Shown: in pieces, positions 1-11,145 of the stretch
Layout: each line of letters starts with the position of its first letter
How positions within the stretch are numbered: position 1 is the first letter of the stretch
NCBI RefSeq assembly: GCF_014066305.1
Contig: NW_023501062.1
Coordinates: 362,501-426,500 of the forward strand
Direction of reading: 5' to 3'
Length of the DNA stretch: 64,000 nt
DNA from: Letharia columbiana
Taxonomy: Eukaryota > Ascomycota > Lecanoromycetes > Lecanorales > Parmeliaceae
Notes under the pieces: generated by a model
Told to the model about the DNA's origin: nothing
Database searches by the model: none
Seen by the model: the letters and a program-made list of their open reading frames with translations, nothing else
Translations under genes and position numbers: made by a program

Positions 1-2
1 CT

Positions 3-1001
3 TCGCCTTTACCCATGACGCCATCGGCTTCATCTTCTTCTCCCATGGCGCCACCAGCTTCATCCTCTCCCATGGCGCCACCAGCTTCATCTTCTCCCAT
101 GACGCCATCAGCTTCATCTTCTTCTCCCATGGTGCCACTAGCTCCATCTTATTCTCCCATGGCGCCACCAGCTTCGCCTTCTTCTCCCATGGCGCCACCG
201 GCGCTGCCACGTGAGCTCTACCCCTTCAACGTTGCCAGAGGAGATTTCCTCTACAAAACCGTCAACCAGGCTGAATGGACAAGGCTACCGTCACCAATTG
301 ATGACCCGCAACACAACTGCTACGGCATCAGATTTGATGGTACTGTGACTCTAACACAAAAGCACCGCGAACGTGGGAGCATGTGCCGTGTCAAGCTCAT
401 TCTCAAGCCACCTATCATCAAGACCGAAGACGACCAAACCACCGTCGAGGCTGTATGTATTAGAATGGGCAATCCTAGCTTTAGCGCATACCCAGAATGC
501 CATGAAAAAGTGAAAGCCGTCGAGCATGCAAAGACTCTGCCACTTGCAACGCTCGACAAGACAATCACACTGGTGAAGCTGAGGAACCTGAAACTGAAAA
601 ATCTAAGCGTAAGCCGCGAGGAAGCGAAAAGGGCTGACAACTACGAGCTCGGGGAGCGGATATGGGCATTGATAGACCATGGCTATCGGGGCACTGCTCC
701 ACCCGGTCAGACCAAGAGAATTAATTGGACCGTTCTACCTCGACCATCCAGCAGCGGCTCGGCAGAGACGCCTACGAACAAGCGTACGCTGAAGGAGCGA
801 CTGCAGGCACATCAAGTGGCGACGGCGGAAGGGGAGTCGCGGTTGAGGCAGGGCTTGGAGGACGACCGGCAGACCATGGTACGCAAAGTCACCGAGGCTA
901 TCAACGGCGAGTGGGACAAAAAGGTGGCAACGGCTGTGGCTGAGCATCGGGCGCAAACGGCGTCCACGATGGAGAAGATCGTAGCGGAGGGGAACATTTA
1001 G
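3..1001 (+). CDS. Hypothetical protein with Pro/Ser/Met repeats, 5' end possibly outside the window
   Basis: I do not recognise the family. The frame is open to the left edge of the window; the first ATG inside is at 15, but the repeat continues upstream of it (Ser-Pro-Leu-Pro), so the true start may lie outside. The N-terminal 65 residues are repeats of a unit close to S-S-P-M-A-P-P-A-S. The middle part (about residues 66-240) is non-repetitive and looks like a folded domain. The C-terminal 80 residues are charged and helical in character (KERLQAH, a run of Arg/Glu/Lys and Ala), possibly a coiled coil. No signal peptide or membrane segment is visible. The stop is TAG at 999-1001. Overlapping reverse-strand frames look like shadows. 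Confidence 0.55.
   Translation, partial: SPLPMTPSASSSSPMAPPASSSPMAPPASSSPMTPSASSSSPMVPLAPSYSPMAPPASPSSPMAPPALPRELYPFNVARGDFLYKTVNQAEWTRLPSPIDDPQHNCYGIRFDGTVTLTQKHRERGSMCRVKLILKPPIIKTEDDQTTVEAVCIRMGNPSFSAYPECHEKVKAVEHAKTLPLATLDKTITLVKLRNLKLKNLSVSREEAKRADNYELGERIWALIDHGYRGTAPPGQTKRINWTVLPRPSSSGSAETPTNKRTLKERLQAHQVATAEGESRLRQGLEDDRQTMVRKVTEAINGEWDKKVATAVAEHRAQTASTMEKIVAEGNI
12..200 (+). repeat. Coding minisatellite, 27-30 bp units
   Basis: About six imperfect copies of a unit containing CCCATGGCGCCACCAGCTTC, differing mainly by loss or gain of a TCT triplet. Length changes are multiples of 3, so the reading frame is kept. Confidence 0.8.
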
Positions 1002-1369
1002 GACGGAGAGCCGACGAATCGTCCGTCAGTACCCACGGCTCGATATTGATGGATGGCTTCAAGTCAGTGCGATACTGATCGGGAGAGCGGTTCAAGTTTG
1101 ATATCAATTCAAAAGGGTATTGCTCAAAAGCAACGAAGAGAAGATAGATACAAGTCACGCATTACAATCCGTGTGCACTCCGTATACAATCTCCAGATAT
1201 CCACCACATGTATCTCCACTCCAGTCGAAAATATCCCCTAGACTCCGTCCCTCCTCAGGAGATATTGTTGACAACGCTCACGGTTTGCCCGCCCGGAACG
1301 CCTTGCTTTCTGTATATCATGCAAACCGGCGATGTATAAAGGAGAAGTAGAGAGGCCGCCGCCCCGGGA
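1002..1369. other. Intergenic region, convergent 3' ends
   Basis: A 368-bp stretch between the ends of two convergent genes. I see no supported gene or RNA; it should hold the two 3' UTRs. Confidence 0.5.
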
Positions 1370-2489
1370 TCAAGGATCGTAATTCTTGTACGCGCAGCTG
1401 CAGAAATCGGCCGCCGGCATCACGTCGTAGCCCGAGGTGACCCGGTCCCCCGGCTGCCCGTTGTTCAATTCGTAGCACGCCGGCACGTCCACCCCGCCGC
1501 CGATCGACTGCGTCGCGTCCACGGCATAGTTCCAATTGGCGAAAGCGCCGCCCACCGACGACGTCGCACCGGTCGAGTTGCTCGGATACGATTTCGGCTT
1601 GCTGGTGTACAGATCCGCCGTGAACAGGGTGTCGTTGTAGTCGCACCTGACGTTGAAGGACGGGAAGACGGACTTTTCGACCGTCGTGGTGAAGGTGTAG
1701 CGCTCGTTGTCCGTGCCGGCATCGACGAGGGTGAGCGTTGCGTTGGAGAAGTCGATGGAGAAGGGATTGTCCGTCGAGGAGATGGTGAGGTTGGACGCGG
1801 GGTCGGCAGTGGAAACCGCGGCCGAGATGAGCCAGTTGAAGGTGGCCTGGGAGTCGGTGGGGGAGGTGGCGTAGGTGACGGAGGGTTCGCATTTCCAGCT
1901 TTCCGGGTTGGAAGTGCAGTTGGTGGAGGTGGTGTCGAGGAAGGTGATGAAGGTATAGGAGCCGATTGGGAAAGGTCCGGCGCTGGGGGAGGAGCTCGAG
2001 GAGGGCACCGCAGGGGTAGCGCTACTGCACGGGGTTGTCAGCCGATTGGGATTTTGACCGCTTCCTTCACACCTACCTGCTGCTGTGTTTTTTATGCAGA
2101 CCGACGGCGAGTCCGACAACCAGAGCGACGAGGCAGGCAATGAAGATCACGGCTACGACACAGATGCGCCGCCATCCACCTCTCCGCGCGACATATGCAT
2201 TGTTCCTCAAGTCTTCAAACTTCTCCCCCTTGGGACCCTTCACATCCCATAGTGTATATGTAGGAGGTGATCGTCCGCTATAGCGGGGAGGTTCTCCTAA
2301 GAATCTCCGGTGGAAAGGGCGATTGTGTGTTTTCGGGGGGGAGGTGGGAGGCAGTGCCACGTAATTGGCATCTTCTTCGATGATTGAGAGTCTGAGAGAG
2401 CTGGTGCGGGAAGCGTTTCTGCTGCCCCGACGTACTCCGGCATTAGTTGAATGACGTGGAAGGGTACGGTCATTGTTCTCTGAAGCCAT
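1370..2489 (-). CDS. Single-pass membrane protein with an extracellular/lumenal domain, function unknown
   Basis: Two exons are supported: 2077-2489 and 1370-2024, joined by a 52-nt intron (2025-2076) with donor GTAGGT, branch GGCTGAC and acceptor GTGCAG. They encode 355 residues. The N-terminal 110 residues are polar and Arg-rich (cytosolic). A hydrophobic segment of about 20 residues (ICVVAVIFIACLVALVVGLA) at residues 110-130 is followed by a Ser/Pro linker and a Thr/Asn/Ser-rich domain with many N-glycosylation sequons (NCT, NLT, NAT, NST). This is a type II layout. The last domain has spaced cysteines (NCT, KCEP, RCDY, ACYE, FCSCAY) that could form disulfides. Such proteins are common in filamentous ascomycetes and have no assigned function that I know of. 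Confidence 0.75.
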
Positions 2490-3971
2490 CGTGACGTCGG
2501 TTCGCCGATGACATTGAAACGGGGTTCGGTGTGGGGAGTGGGAAGGTTGAAGGTGAAGGTGGGAGGGTGTTGGGAAGGAGGCTGATGGAAAAGGGAGGGC
2601 GGTGATGAGGGCGACGACGACAGCGGAAAGATTAAATTATTGGTAAGGCGATATGAGAGTCATTACTGGGGGGGGGGGGGCTAAAAGAGGGCCAAAAAGA
2701 GGGCAAGGCTTGTCGTCGTGGCTCATGCAATTTGGGTTTCGATGAGCGATGGACGAGTAAAAAGAAAAGGAATTGGTTGGCTCTATTCCAAGCGACTATG
2801 CCAGCTTGAGTTGAGATCTGACACTAAATTGCGGGATTCTTTTGACTCTTGCAGGGGGCTATAGATCTGTGGTGGAAATTTATACGTATCTTACTTTACA
2901 GTACTTAATTACTTAACTTCCTTAACTCATACTATTTATTCCTCATAGTGATAGGACGAGAGGACTAACAATAATACGGTAATACGGTATCCTCCTTATT
3001 AGTTCATGCAGCTTTCCACCTCGTTCCGACCTTCTCCATCTTAATTAATCTAACCTCCTTGCCTCTCGATAACAAGTTCAAGCGCATGTACCACCAGATA
3101 AAGTACATGTAGATTGATACGCCAATGCCGAATATCTGCGTGGAAATCTATGCGCACCACATAAGTATGGAGAATTGATCAAGTGATCAACGGGCCAACA
3201 CCAAGGCCCACAATAATCAATTCCTTAGTGACACCCCGGTACGAAGTACTGTACTCGGAAAAGAGAAAAGAGGCTTCATGCAAGTCTCCTCTTTTGGATC
3301 CGGACCCCACGAATGATGGATATTATCGTCTGCCATTTGCATTTCCCCCATTCTCCTCCAACCTTTCCTCCTTTCCTCCTTACATCATTTCTCCCAAAAA
3401 TTCCGCTCTTATCTCCGAAGATATACGCAAGTCTCCCATCTCACCAATGTAAACCCCACAAGAGTTCCTTATCATCAGTTGACACAATATTTGTCGGAAC
3501 TCTATCTTGCCCTCTTCGAGTCCAACTCAAGTTGCTGCCCTGTGAACATTGAAATAATACTTCCCTTCCAGGTGATTTCGTGCATCAACACTCACTGCTA
3601 TCAGTCGTCTCCTATGAATTTGTTGTCTATCTAAACAGATTCACATTCCAGCGATGCTTGCTACTTTTCATCGCCGCAAACGGATGCTCAGTCATACCAT
3701 CTGCTTTGTCGCAAGTTTCTGTCCATAGCCCCCCCAATGGTGGTCGTTGTACTTCTCTTTCTCGTTTCGCTATCCTTTCCCAGCGTGCTCAGCAAGACCA
3801 TCAGCAGAGGAAGTTTGATTCCACTGGAACTTGTAAACAATCACAATTTTGACCATGCTCCTACCATTTTCCAAGTCACTGTATGTGGCTTAAACCGCTA
3901 TCAATATTCTGAAGATATAGGGCAGCATATCAAGGGTAGCAAGCTGGGGAATACCGAATGGTCCTCTAAGA
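2490..3971. other. Intergenic region, divergent promoters
   Basis: 1.5 kb between two divergently oriented genes. It holds a G tract near 2669-2680 and an AT-rich stretch at about 2870-3010 with TTAATTACTTAACTT-like sequence. Short frames here (3183-3552, 3580-3852) lack conserved-looking content and I do not call them. Confidence 0.5.
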
Positions 3972-5803
3972 ATGGGCAACGGTCTCTTGCCCGAAGAGCA
4001 TGGCAATAATGGCATCGGTCCGCAGCGCACCAAAAGGCCAGGTAATAGGTTTGAACCGTACGAGGCCGGCCATGTACCCGGACAAAGACCTCTAGGGGTC
4101 TCAAATCTAGGGCTCGAGACACCACAGTTGCCAGGGCAAAGCGAACCGAATAGCAAAACCCCGTCAGAGCCTTACGATATCGACGAGGGATACGACTCTG
4201 ATCAGGTTGAGGCCTACGACGTCGCATGGCATCAAAAGGCTGCGGCGACCGCCGAGGCCAGTGATTATGCAAAATGGGAACCCGCTGCTGCTGAGTTCAT
4301 CAAGTCATATTCCGGCCTTGGTAATGGTTGGGTAGGGAAGAGACCACTGGGTGCGGGGGGGTTCGGTATGGTTCGTACATTTTGGAGTATTTCCTTTCTT
4401 TATAGTGCAATTTCTGAGTTGCAAGACATATGTCCGGAGCAGAAGGCTCTTCCACGCCCGAGGCCTGTCTTGCGAGTCTGAGTTTTGCCTTTAAAAGGCA
4501 ACGCTGACTCCGAAATGTGCGTAGGCAGGTCTATGGGAGAAGCGTGACGGCAATGGAACCCTAATTGAAGTAAATGGCACCTTCTCTATGTGACTGACAA
4601 ATTTCCTGACAGTCTCAAAGCAAATGGTAATCAAACAAATGGGCGTCCGCAAAGGAATATGGAGACCGGAAATGCCCATGGAAGTCAAGATGATGAGAAT
4701 GATGAAAGAGACCGCATGTCCATCTGTGGTTCGATATATAGCATATAGGAGATTTCTTCATGATCAAGTTCACCGCATCTATATGGAGTACTGCCCTCAT
4801 GGCGACCTCAGAAGACTATACAAAAGATATAGGAGATTTAGGTTCGTTTGTCCACGGGTTGGGATCGACGCCGAGGTACTGAAACTGAGCAGGCTGTACA
4901 TGCCGGAACCGTTTCTTTGGGACGCCTTTTACCATCTCGTGGAGGCCGCTGTAGCGATGCGGTCTGGGCCAACAGACGGAAGCTGGGGTGGTCACGAGAT
5001 TGTGCACCGGGACATAAAGCCCGGAAATAGTCCGACCCCTGAATTCTTCCCAACTCTTGCCATGCTAATTGAGATCAGTCTTCCTGGACACGGAGGACAG
5101 GAAAAGTGGGATTCCTTTCTATCCAAAAACTAAACTGGGCGACTGGGGCCTCGCTCGCAAGACCTATGCCAATGATCCTGATAATCCAAGCAACCTTCGC
5201 ATGGCTGGAACTCCGGGGTACAAGCCGCCGGTAAGTATATTCTTTACTCCTGCATGCACGCCAGTTGATGAACGATATCAGGAACAAAAAGATCCACCTT
5301 TACCTATTTTCGAAACACACCCAGTATCTATCCTTGCACACACTAACGTCTGGGCAATTGGAGCCACGATGTTTGAACTGATGACCTTGCACAGAGTCCA
5401 CGGTTTCTTGCTAAAACCACAAGGCGACATCGTCGATGAAGAAGGCATCAAACCTAGCCAGACCGATCGGAACCCTCCGTACAGCTCGCAACTCTCCAAG
5501 CTCATCCAGGATTGCCTTAGACCCATCCCGCTGGACCGACCAACTGTCATGGAACTACGTACCAAGATAAACCCCCACCGTGATGCCATTGTCAAGCTGA
5601 CGCGGGAGCGCGAGGGAGCCGAGACAGCAGAGCCATCGGAAAACGAGAGGCTGTACTATATAGGTAATGAGATCAAGTGGGCAAAGACAGGGGACTGGCA
5701 ACCACATGAACGCGATAAGGATTCGGATAAGTCTGAAAGCGGTTTCGCAGACCCTGACCTTTCTCCCATACAGTATCCAGTTTTCGACGATCCGGGGGAA
5801 TGA
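3972..5803 (+). CDS. Serine/threonine protein kinase
   Basis: Exons: 3972-4374, 4529-4569, 4621-5029, 5079-5230, 5282-5803 (508 residues as listed). The N-terminal 110 residues are low-complexity. The catalytic domain has a Gly-rich loop (GAGGFGMVRLWEKRD, completed only by splicing), a Lys in VIKQM, the catalytic loop HRDIKPGN and an activation segment starting GDWGLA and running to AGTPGYKPP. The metal-binding motif is therefore DWG rather than DFG. The tiny second exon (41 nt) restores the loop sequence. A further 51-nt phase-neutral stretch at 4843-4893 (donor GTTCGT, acceptor GAGCAG) may also be an intron; removing it gives RRFRLYMPEPF, which looks more kinase-like, and 491 residues. The 5231-5281 intron is likewise 51 nt and open in frame. 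Substrate and pathway cannot be inferred. Confidence 0.85.
4375..4528 (+). mobile_element. Introner-like intron (ILE-A) in the kinase gene
   Basis: A 154-nt intron, about three times the usual length here. It starts GTACATTTTGGAGT and has the branch region GGCAACGCTGACTCCGAAAT near its 3' end, matching four other long introns in the window. The 5' segment 4378-4388 and the 3' segment 4507-4517 are complementary at 10 of 11 positions. TGCCTTTAAAAGGCA forms a further small hairpin. Confidence 0.65.
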
Positions 5804-6314
5804 TGTATCGAGACGATCTTCCAAGATTTCGGGTGTTTCAGAGTCCCAACAGATGGAAGAAGACGCGGCACATATGGGTGAATGGAGGCACATCTTAGAA
5901 GTGAATCCAGAAGAGTATCTTCGACGGCGAAAGTGTACTTTGGGAATCATTCGAAGAAAGAAAGAATGGTAGTGAGGAATTGGAATGGGGGGGTTTTCCA
6001 ATGGGCTGGCTCGGGTCTGTCAAGTTAAGAAGGGATCAGTCACGAGAATCGGACGCTATCGTATTTCTTGAGCAAGCTTCAATATACAGACCTTTTCCTT
6101 TTCAATGAAGTTATGCAATGGGTCGAAAAACTATTACACCTGACCAGTGAGACAATGTTGGTGCAAGGTGTCGGACCGTATATGAAGCCGTAGTGGGACC
6201 GCAGTCAACCCTACCCTAACGTTCTTCCTCCAACCCCATTCCATAACCATGATGTGAGCAACAACGCCAACCACACCGCCTTCAAGGCATGTGAACGTAC
6301 CAAAATCCCTTGAA
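5804..6314. other. Intergenic region upstream of NPR2
   Basis: 510 bp between two genes on the same strand, expected to hold the kinase 3' UTR and the NPR2 promoter. I see no supported gene. Confidence 0.5.
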
Positions 6315-7680
6315 ATGCTCAAAGCAATCTTCTTCGCCACCTTCGACGTCACCGAAGGTCTCCTCCCCCTCCACTCCACCCCACCCCACTCCCATCCCGA
6401 ACCCACCAAAACCTCCTCAGCTAACATCACCCCCATCAGGCCCCAAAGTCCTCCACCAAGTCCCCGCCTCCTCCATAACCGCCTCCCCCTCCTCCCCCGC
6501 CATCCCTCTCATCCACTTCCCCCCGATCGCCTCCCTCCTCATCCCGCACCCGACCCTCTGCAACAACGGCCTCGTGACCCTGACCCACTCCCACCACCGC
6601 ATCCTCTCCTACCCGCAACACATCGCCTCCCCCCGCTACGCGCGCAACGCCTACACCTTCAACTTCTGCCTCGTGCTGGCCGAGGAGGCGGACTTCGGCT
6701 CCTACGTCCCCGTGGTGCGGAAGCTGAACGCCCTCTTCCGCACGCTGGAGGAGCAGGGCCAGTTCCTGTCCCGGGACGGCGGCGGCGGCGGCAAGGTCTA
6801 CGCCCTGTGCGAGATCCTGCTCGAGGACCTGAACAACTACTCCGAGGCCATGATCCCCATCGACGCCTCCAACACCCTCAACGTCAAACTCTTCCCCACC
6901 TACCCGCCCCCGCCGCCCCTCCACGCCCACCACGTGCCCCTCGCCACCGTCCGCCTCGCCGGCCTCGTCGACGAAAACTGGGACCTCACCATGCTGCGCC
7001 TGCTCCCCTGGATCGACGGCGTCAACAGCGTCAAGCAGATCGCGCTGCTCGCCGACGCCGACTTCAAGCTCGTCCGCAAGGCCATCCGGCACCTGCTCTA
7101 CTACGGCTGCGTGCTCTTGCTCGACATCTTCAGCTTCGGGGCCATCTACGCGCCGACGGCGGAGGTGGCGGCCTTTGTCGAGAGTCAGGCGATGCAGGCG
7201 GAGTGCGCGAGGTATGTCGCTCTGGGCCACGGGGATGGGTTGGGCGCGGAGGAGGAGGGGCAGGGGAGGGCGATGAGTGGTACGCAGTTGGCGGAGCTCT
7301 ACCTGTCGTTGAGACAGGGGCACAGTGTCAAGAGCTGGTGCATGGAGCATGCGGACGCGGCGGGTCGGATCGACGTGAGACGCTTCGTCACGTTCGGTGT
7401 CATCAAGGGCTTCTTGTACAGGGTGCACAAGTACGCGTTGGCGACGTCGATCCACCGATCCGGCTCGAGGCGATTGACAAAGGCGAATTTCCATCGGTCG
7501 AAGCAGGGGGAGGGGCGGAAGAAGGAGAGGATGGGCGGGGGGGTGGAGAATGTGGATCTGGGGAAATATCTCGACGGCACGCATTGCTTTGACGAGATAT
7601 GTACGGATCTGATGATTAGTGAGAAGGAGTTGACGGCGAGGTTGAAGGCTTGGGGGGATGTGCAGATTATATGTCGATGA
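6315..7680 (+). CDS. NPR2: Npr2, nitrogen permease regulator 2 (SEACIT/GATOR1 subunit)
   Basis: Exons 6315-6357 and 6440-7680, with an 82-nt intron (donor GTCTCC, branch AGCTAAC, acceptor CATCAG), give 427 residues. The ATG at 6315 gives MLKAIFFATFDVTEGPKVLH, the start expected for this family; the in-frame codon further upstream at 6291 is GTG. Family features visible are the N-terminal longin-like segment, LCNNGLVTLTHS, the conserved ARNAYTFNFCLVL block, DLTMLRLLPWIDG and the C-terminal EKELTARLKAWGDVQIICR. In yeast Npr2 works with Npr3 and Iml1 as a GTPase-activating complex for Gtr1, restraining TORC1 at the vacuole under amino-acid or nitrogen limitation; that role is known for the family and inferred here. 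The coding sequence is strongly C-rich at third positions in its first half. An insertion of about 40 residues (charged, Gly-rich) lies at roughly residues 370-395. Confidence 0.93.
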
Positions 7681-7906
7681 TATTGGCAGGTCTGTGGAGC
7701 TCGGACCGGAAAGGACGGCCTTCCAGAATTGGACTTTATTCTGTCGTACGTAGGTTCATTTGATGGAGGATGAGTATGTAATGAGTTTTCAGCATGGGCA
7801 GGAATCGACGTTCACCGTGAACAAGTCATCGCAGCCATATCAATCATCTCAAGCCTTGGGGGTATCTATTCAGAAGAGCGCCCAACATGACCTCTCGAAC
7901 CATATC

Positions 7907-10342
7907 CTACTCCTCACCTTCCTCCCACCTCTCCCTCTCCTGCCTCATCAATGGTTCCATGACCGCGTCTGTAAAGATCCCCTCCCCAGGTCCCCTGACT
8001 CTCCTAATATCAGGTGGAAATACAGGCCCGATTTGCGCCTCCCATTTCGCCCTCCGATTCATCAATTGCCTCGCTACATCACCAATGCCCGGTTTGCTGA
8101 TTCCACCCACAGCACCATTGGCAGTCGAGACACCGCCTTGTATAGGATGACTGCCACCACCCGCACCTCCGGGCCTCTTGGTGTTCTTCTTCGTTTTGCC
8201 TAACGTGCGCGTACGTTTCAGATACGCTTGTTGTACTTGGCCATCGAGATCCTCGAGGATGGTTGCAAACTCTTGATAAGCCATTTGTTCCTGAGCCAGC
8301 TCTAAGACTCTCTGTTTTCTTGCTCCGTTGACGACGCTCACTTCTCTCAATTTCTCCTGCAGATAACGCAAGCGCTCTGCGATCTCGTCATCGCAATGAG
8401 CGTCATAGTCTGGCTCGTCGTCTGGGGAAAGGAAGCCGATGTGGCGTAATTCGGCTTTAAGACGTTCGTCGATTTGGGCGTGTGAGAGATTCTGGGCGTT
8501 GGTTGGGGGACGGTCGAATGACGGGAGGGCGGTGGCGGCCGGGAAGGTCTGAGATTTATTGTTGGACTCTTCGGTAGGTGCCGAGTCGTGACTGGTGCCA
8601 TTAGGGAGGTCGCCATTGGTAAGGGAGGATTCTCCGATACCGTTGGGAAGGCCATTTAGCTGTGACTTCTCCTCTGTTGGTGGTGTACGATGCTCGAAAC
8701 GCATGGTGGAGAGAAGGCGGTTGAGTAACGGACCGCCAGATATCTGATCTGTTTCCGCAAGCTCATCGTCCATTTGATCAAGGGAGCCGCGAGGCTGATT
8801 GGGTGGCAGTCTGTCTTGTTCTGGGGTGTCCCGCGACATGGAGCCGTCTTCCTCAGCCCAGACATCGGTGTAATGACGCTTGCCTCTGCGAGGCATGGCG
8901 AATAGAGTCACCCGATCACCCTACATTTTTTCAGCTTGGAATGTGTCTCCTTTCTCCCCTAGACTTACTCGCTCATTTAGAAAACCAATGTCCTCCTCTT
9001 TCAAAGGTCTCAAATAGTTGTCAAGATAAGCTGAAAAAGTATGAGCAGCAACTTGATTATTTGGTTTGACTGCATTGCTGAAGTCCTTGTCCATGCCTCC
9101 TCGAGGGACAGCTATAAGTTCATGGAGATCATCATGGGGGAATGAAGCGACGCAGTAGATTTCTTTCTTTTCTTCGTCGGTCATGCCATCTGTGATGGGT
9201 CGGATTTCGTAGACAGTAGGATCATCAAACGTGAGGGGGTTGGGCCCAAAGGTCTGATATTGTGCTATGCTTGCTGCCGGTGGAGGCTGATGTACACCAT
9301 CAGAGGAGGTACTGGGCGATGGGGATGGTCGGGCAGATTCTGGATTTAAAGGCGGAGGAGCGGTCAATGGTGATGCAAGCGGTGAAGCTTCCGATAAAGA
9401 TGACGAGCTTCCGCACACTGCATCGAGTTTTCTCTTTCGAGGTGACGGCGTGTCCTTGGGAGCCTGGCTGGGCGAAGCTTTGGGAGTGTCAGCATTACTT
9501 GACATCTTTCCGCGAGCTGACTTGTGCATTCTCGCGATCTCGCTGTCTCTCCCTAGTGGAAAGCCCCAGAATTTAACGCTTCAGGATGCCAGAACGCATG
9601 GGAAGCCTTGAGTGGGGGAGTGTCATACTCTCCATTGTCGGACCTTACGACCAAAGATGTGGATGTAGTGATGCAGGATCGTAGTAATGTACCAGATAAT
9701 GCAGTGTTTAGGATTCAAAGTGAAGGATAACAAATTGGAGGAAGGTGTGTTGGCGGATAGCCGACGAATCACAGACGTACCTTTGAGTGGCAGGTCCAGC
9801 CCATCTTGCCTTGCCAGACCATGTGCCCCATGGGCCAAAGGTCGTTCTTCCCTGACACTACTTCGTTCTTTCTTTTTCTTCACCTTCCCGCCCTTTCTTC
9901 CTCTAATCTCGTCATCTTCCTCTTCGGCTTCTTTCTTCAGCGTCTTTAATGTTTCCCTCTCTTCTGCTTCGCGCGCGCGAGCCTCTTGTTCCACCTGCCT
10001 TTCCTCGTCTAAGGCTTCTTTTCTTTTCTCGGACAGTGCACGCATGCCAGCGTTGCAAGTATCGCTTCGTGCAGATGCCAAGTCGCTCAACTGTTTCAAG
10101 TCCTTGGCCATAATTGTCAGGTGGCTTGGATCTGGTATGCCTCCAGCGCCTCCATGGCGCTCGAGTATATCATCGTAGCTGATATTTGAGGGCACCATGA
10201 GATTCCCAATAAGAATATCAAGAAAGGCTGTATGTAATGGCGCTATGGATCCGCTGGCCGAGGAAGTTGGAGTAGAATTGCGGCTGCGAGACTGTCTCCC
10301 CTCGCGACCCTTGGATTTGCTCTTCCCTACCAGTGGAGGCAT
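7907..10342 (-). CDS. NGG1: Ngg1/Ada3, SAGA/ADA histone acetyltransferase complex subunit
   Basis: Exons 9781-10342, 8969-9552 and 7907-8920 (719 residues; yeast Ngg1 is 702). Introns are 228 nt (9553-9780, donor GTACGT, acceptor CACTAG) and 48 nt (8921-8968, GTAAGT to TGTAG). Support: an N-terminal basic Ser-rich start (MPPLVGKSKSKGREGRQSRS), SYDDILERHG and PDPSHLTIMAKDLKQL, a charged coiled-coil stretch, then RSSVREERPLAHGAHGLARQDG, the middle [47 protein letters not shown] across the small intron, and a C-terminal GPVFPPDIRRVRGPGEG. Ada3 bridges Gcn5 and Ada2 in the HAT module and acts in nucleus. The open frame continues upstream to 10453, but MPPLVGK at 10342 fits the family. The exon 1/2 join is the least certain point; another small exon could sit in the 228-nt intron. 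Confidence 0.88.
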
Positions 10343-11145
10343 GTGGGGCGTCGTAGAGACTATATCGTGGGACACGCTTGCAGAGGCGGATTGAAACGGT
10401 CGATAGCAGAGGTGGGGGCCCGGAGCAAAAAGCCGAGAATGAAAAGTTCGCAAAACAGTTCAATGTCAAGTTGATGCCAAGCAGATGAAGAGTAGATGAA
10501 GAGTTGCAGTGGTGTTGTGATGTAGAGTATTACCTCCCGTAAAGATCCTAATCCAGTAGATAGGTCAGGCAGTCAGTCAGTCAGTCAAAATGTGCCACTT
10601 GATGCCATATTGCTGAGAAGAGATGAAGCGTAATTTTTCACTCAAGATCAGCGAGTAAGAGACAGCAAAGTTGAGAATCTGGAGCTGAGATCAGTAGGTA
10701 CATGATATTAGGGAAGAGAGTAGAGACACGACGTGAGAAGGTTCGAAAGCATTCGGGATGAACCGCATTAGCGCAAGATCTCGGGCCGAATAGTTTTCCG
10801 TAAGGCTGAACAGGATCTGATCGAGGGATCAAGGACAAGGATTGATGCAAAAGTTCCTAAACGCCCGCCTTCGTTCATTCTCTCATTCTATCGTTATACC
10901 AACATTCAAGCATTTGACCATCCAAACATTTAATTTATTCATCCTTTCGTTAATCTTCATTGACATGTTGCTTTTCTCATTCAATTTTATATAGCCTGAT
11001 AGTGCTCCTTTGTTTGCCTTCCCGGACGATGAGTGTCTGAAGTACAAAAGGGTGCTGCTGTCCGAGGTGAATATCGCGCGATGGGTATAGCTTCTACACA
11101 CTTTCATTCCACGGAGCAGCTAACGTCGCGCAGCCGCTCAATCAG
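10343..11145. other. Intergenic region, divergent promoters of NGG1 and the RING gene
   Basis: 800 bp. It contains a short CAGT tandem repeat at about 10567-10586 and probably the unresolved first exon of the RING gene (a branch-like GCTAACG at 11119-11125 precedes the acceptor CAATCAG at 11139-11145). No other gene is supported. Confidence 0.45.

Noticed and set aside
3737..4009. Frame with a hydrophobic, signal-like N-terminus
   Set aside because: It overlaps the kinase start in another frame and has no content after the hydrophobic run.
6436..7584. 382-residue minus-strand frame over NPR2
   Set aside because: A shadow of the GC-rich NPR2 exon; the plus strand matches the Npr2 family along its length.
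6291..7592. 433-residue plus-strand frame over NPR2
   Set aside because: It is the out-of-frame continuation past the NPR2 intron donor (Pro/Arg/His-rich) and begins at GTG.
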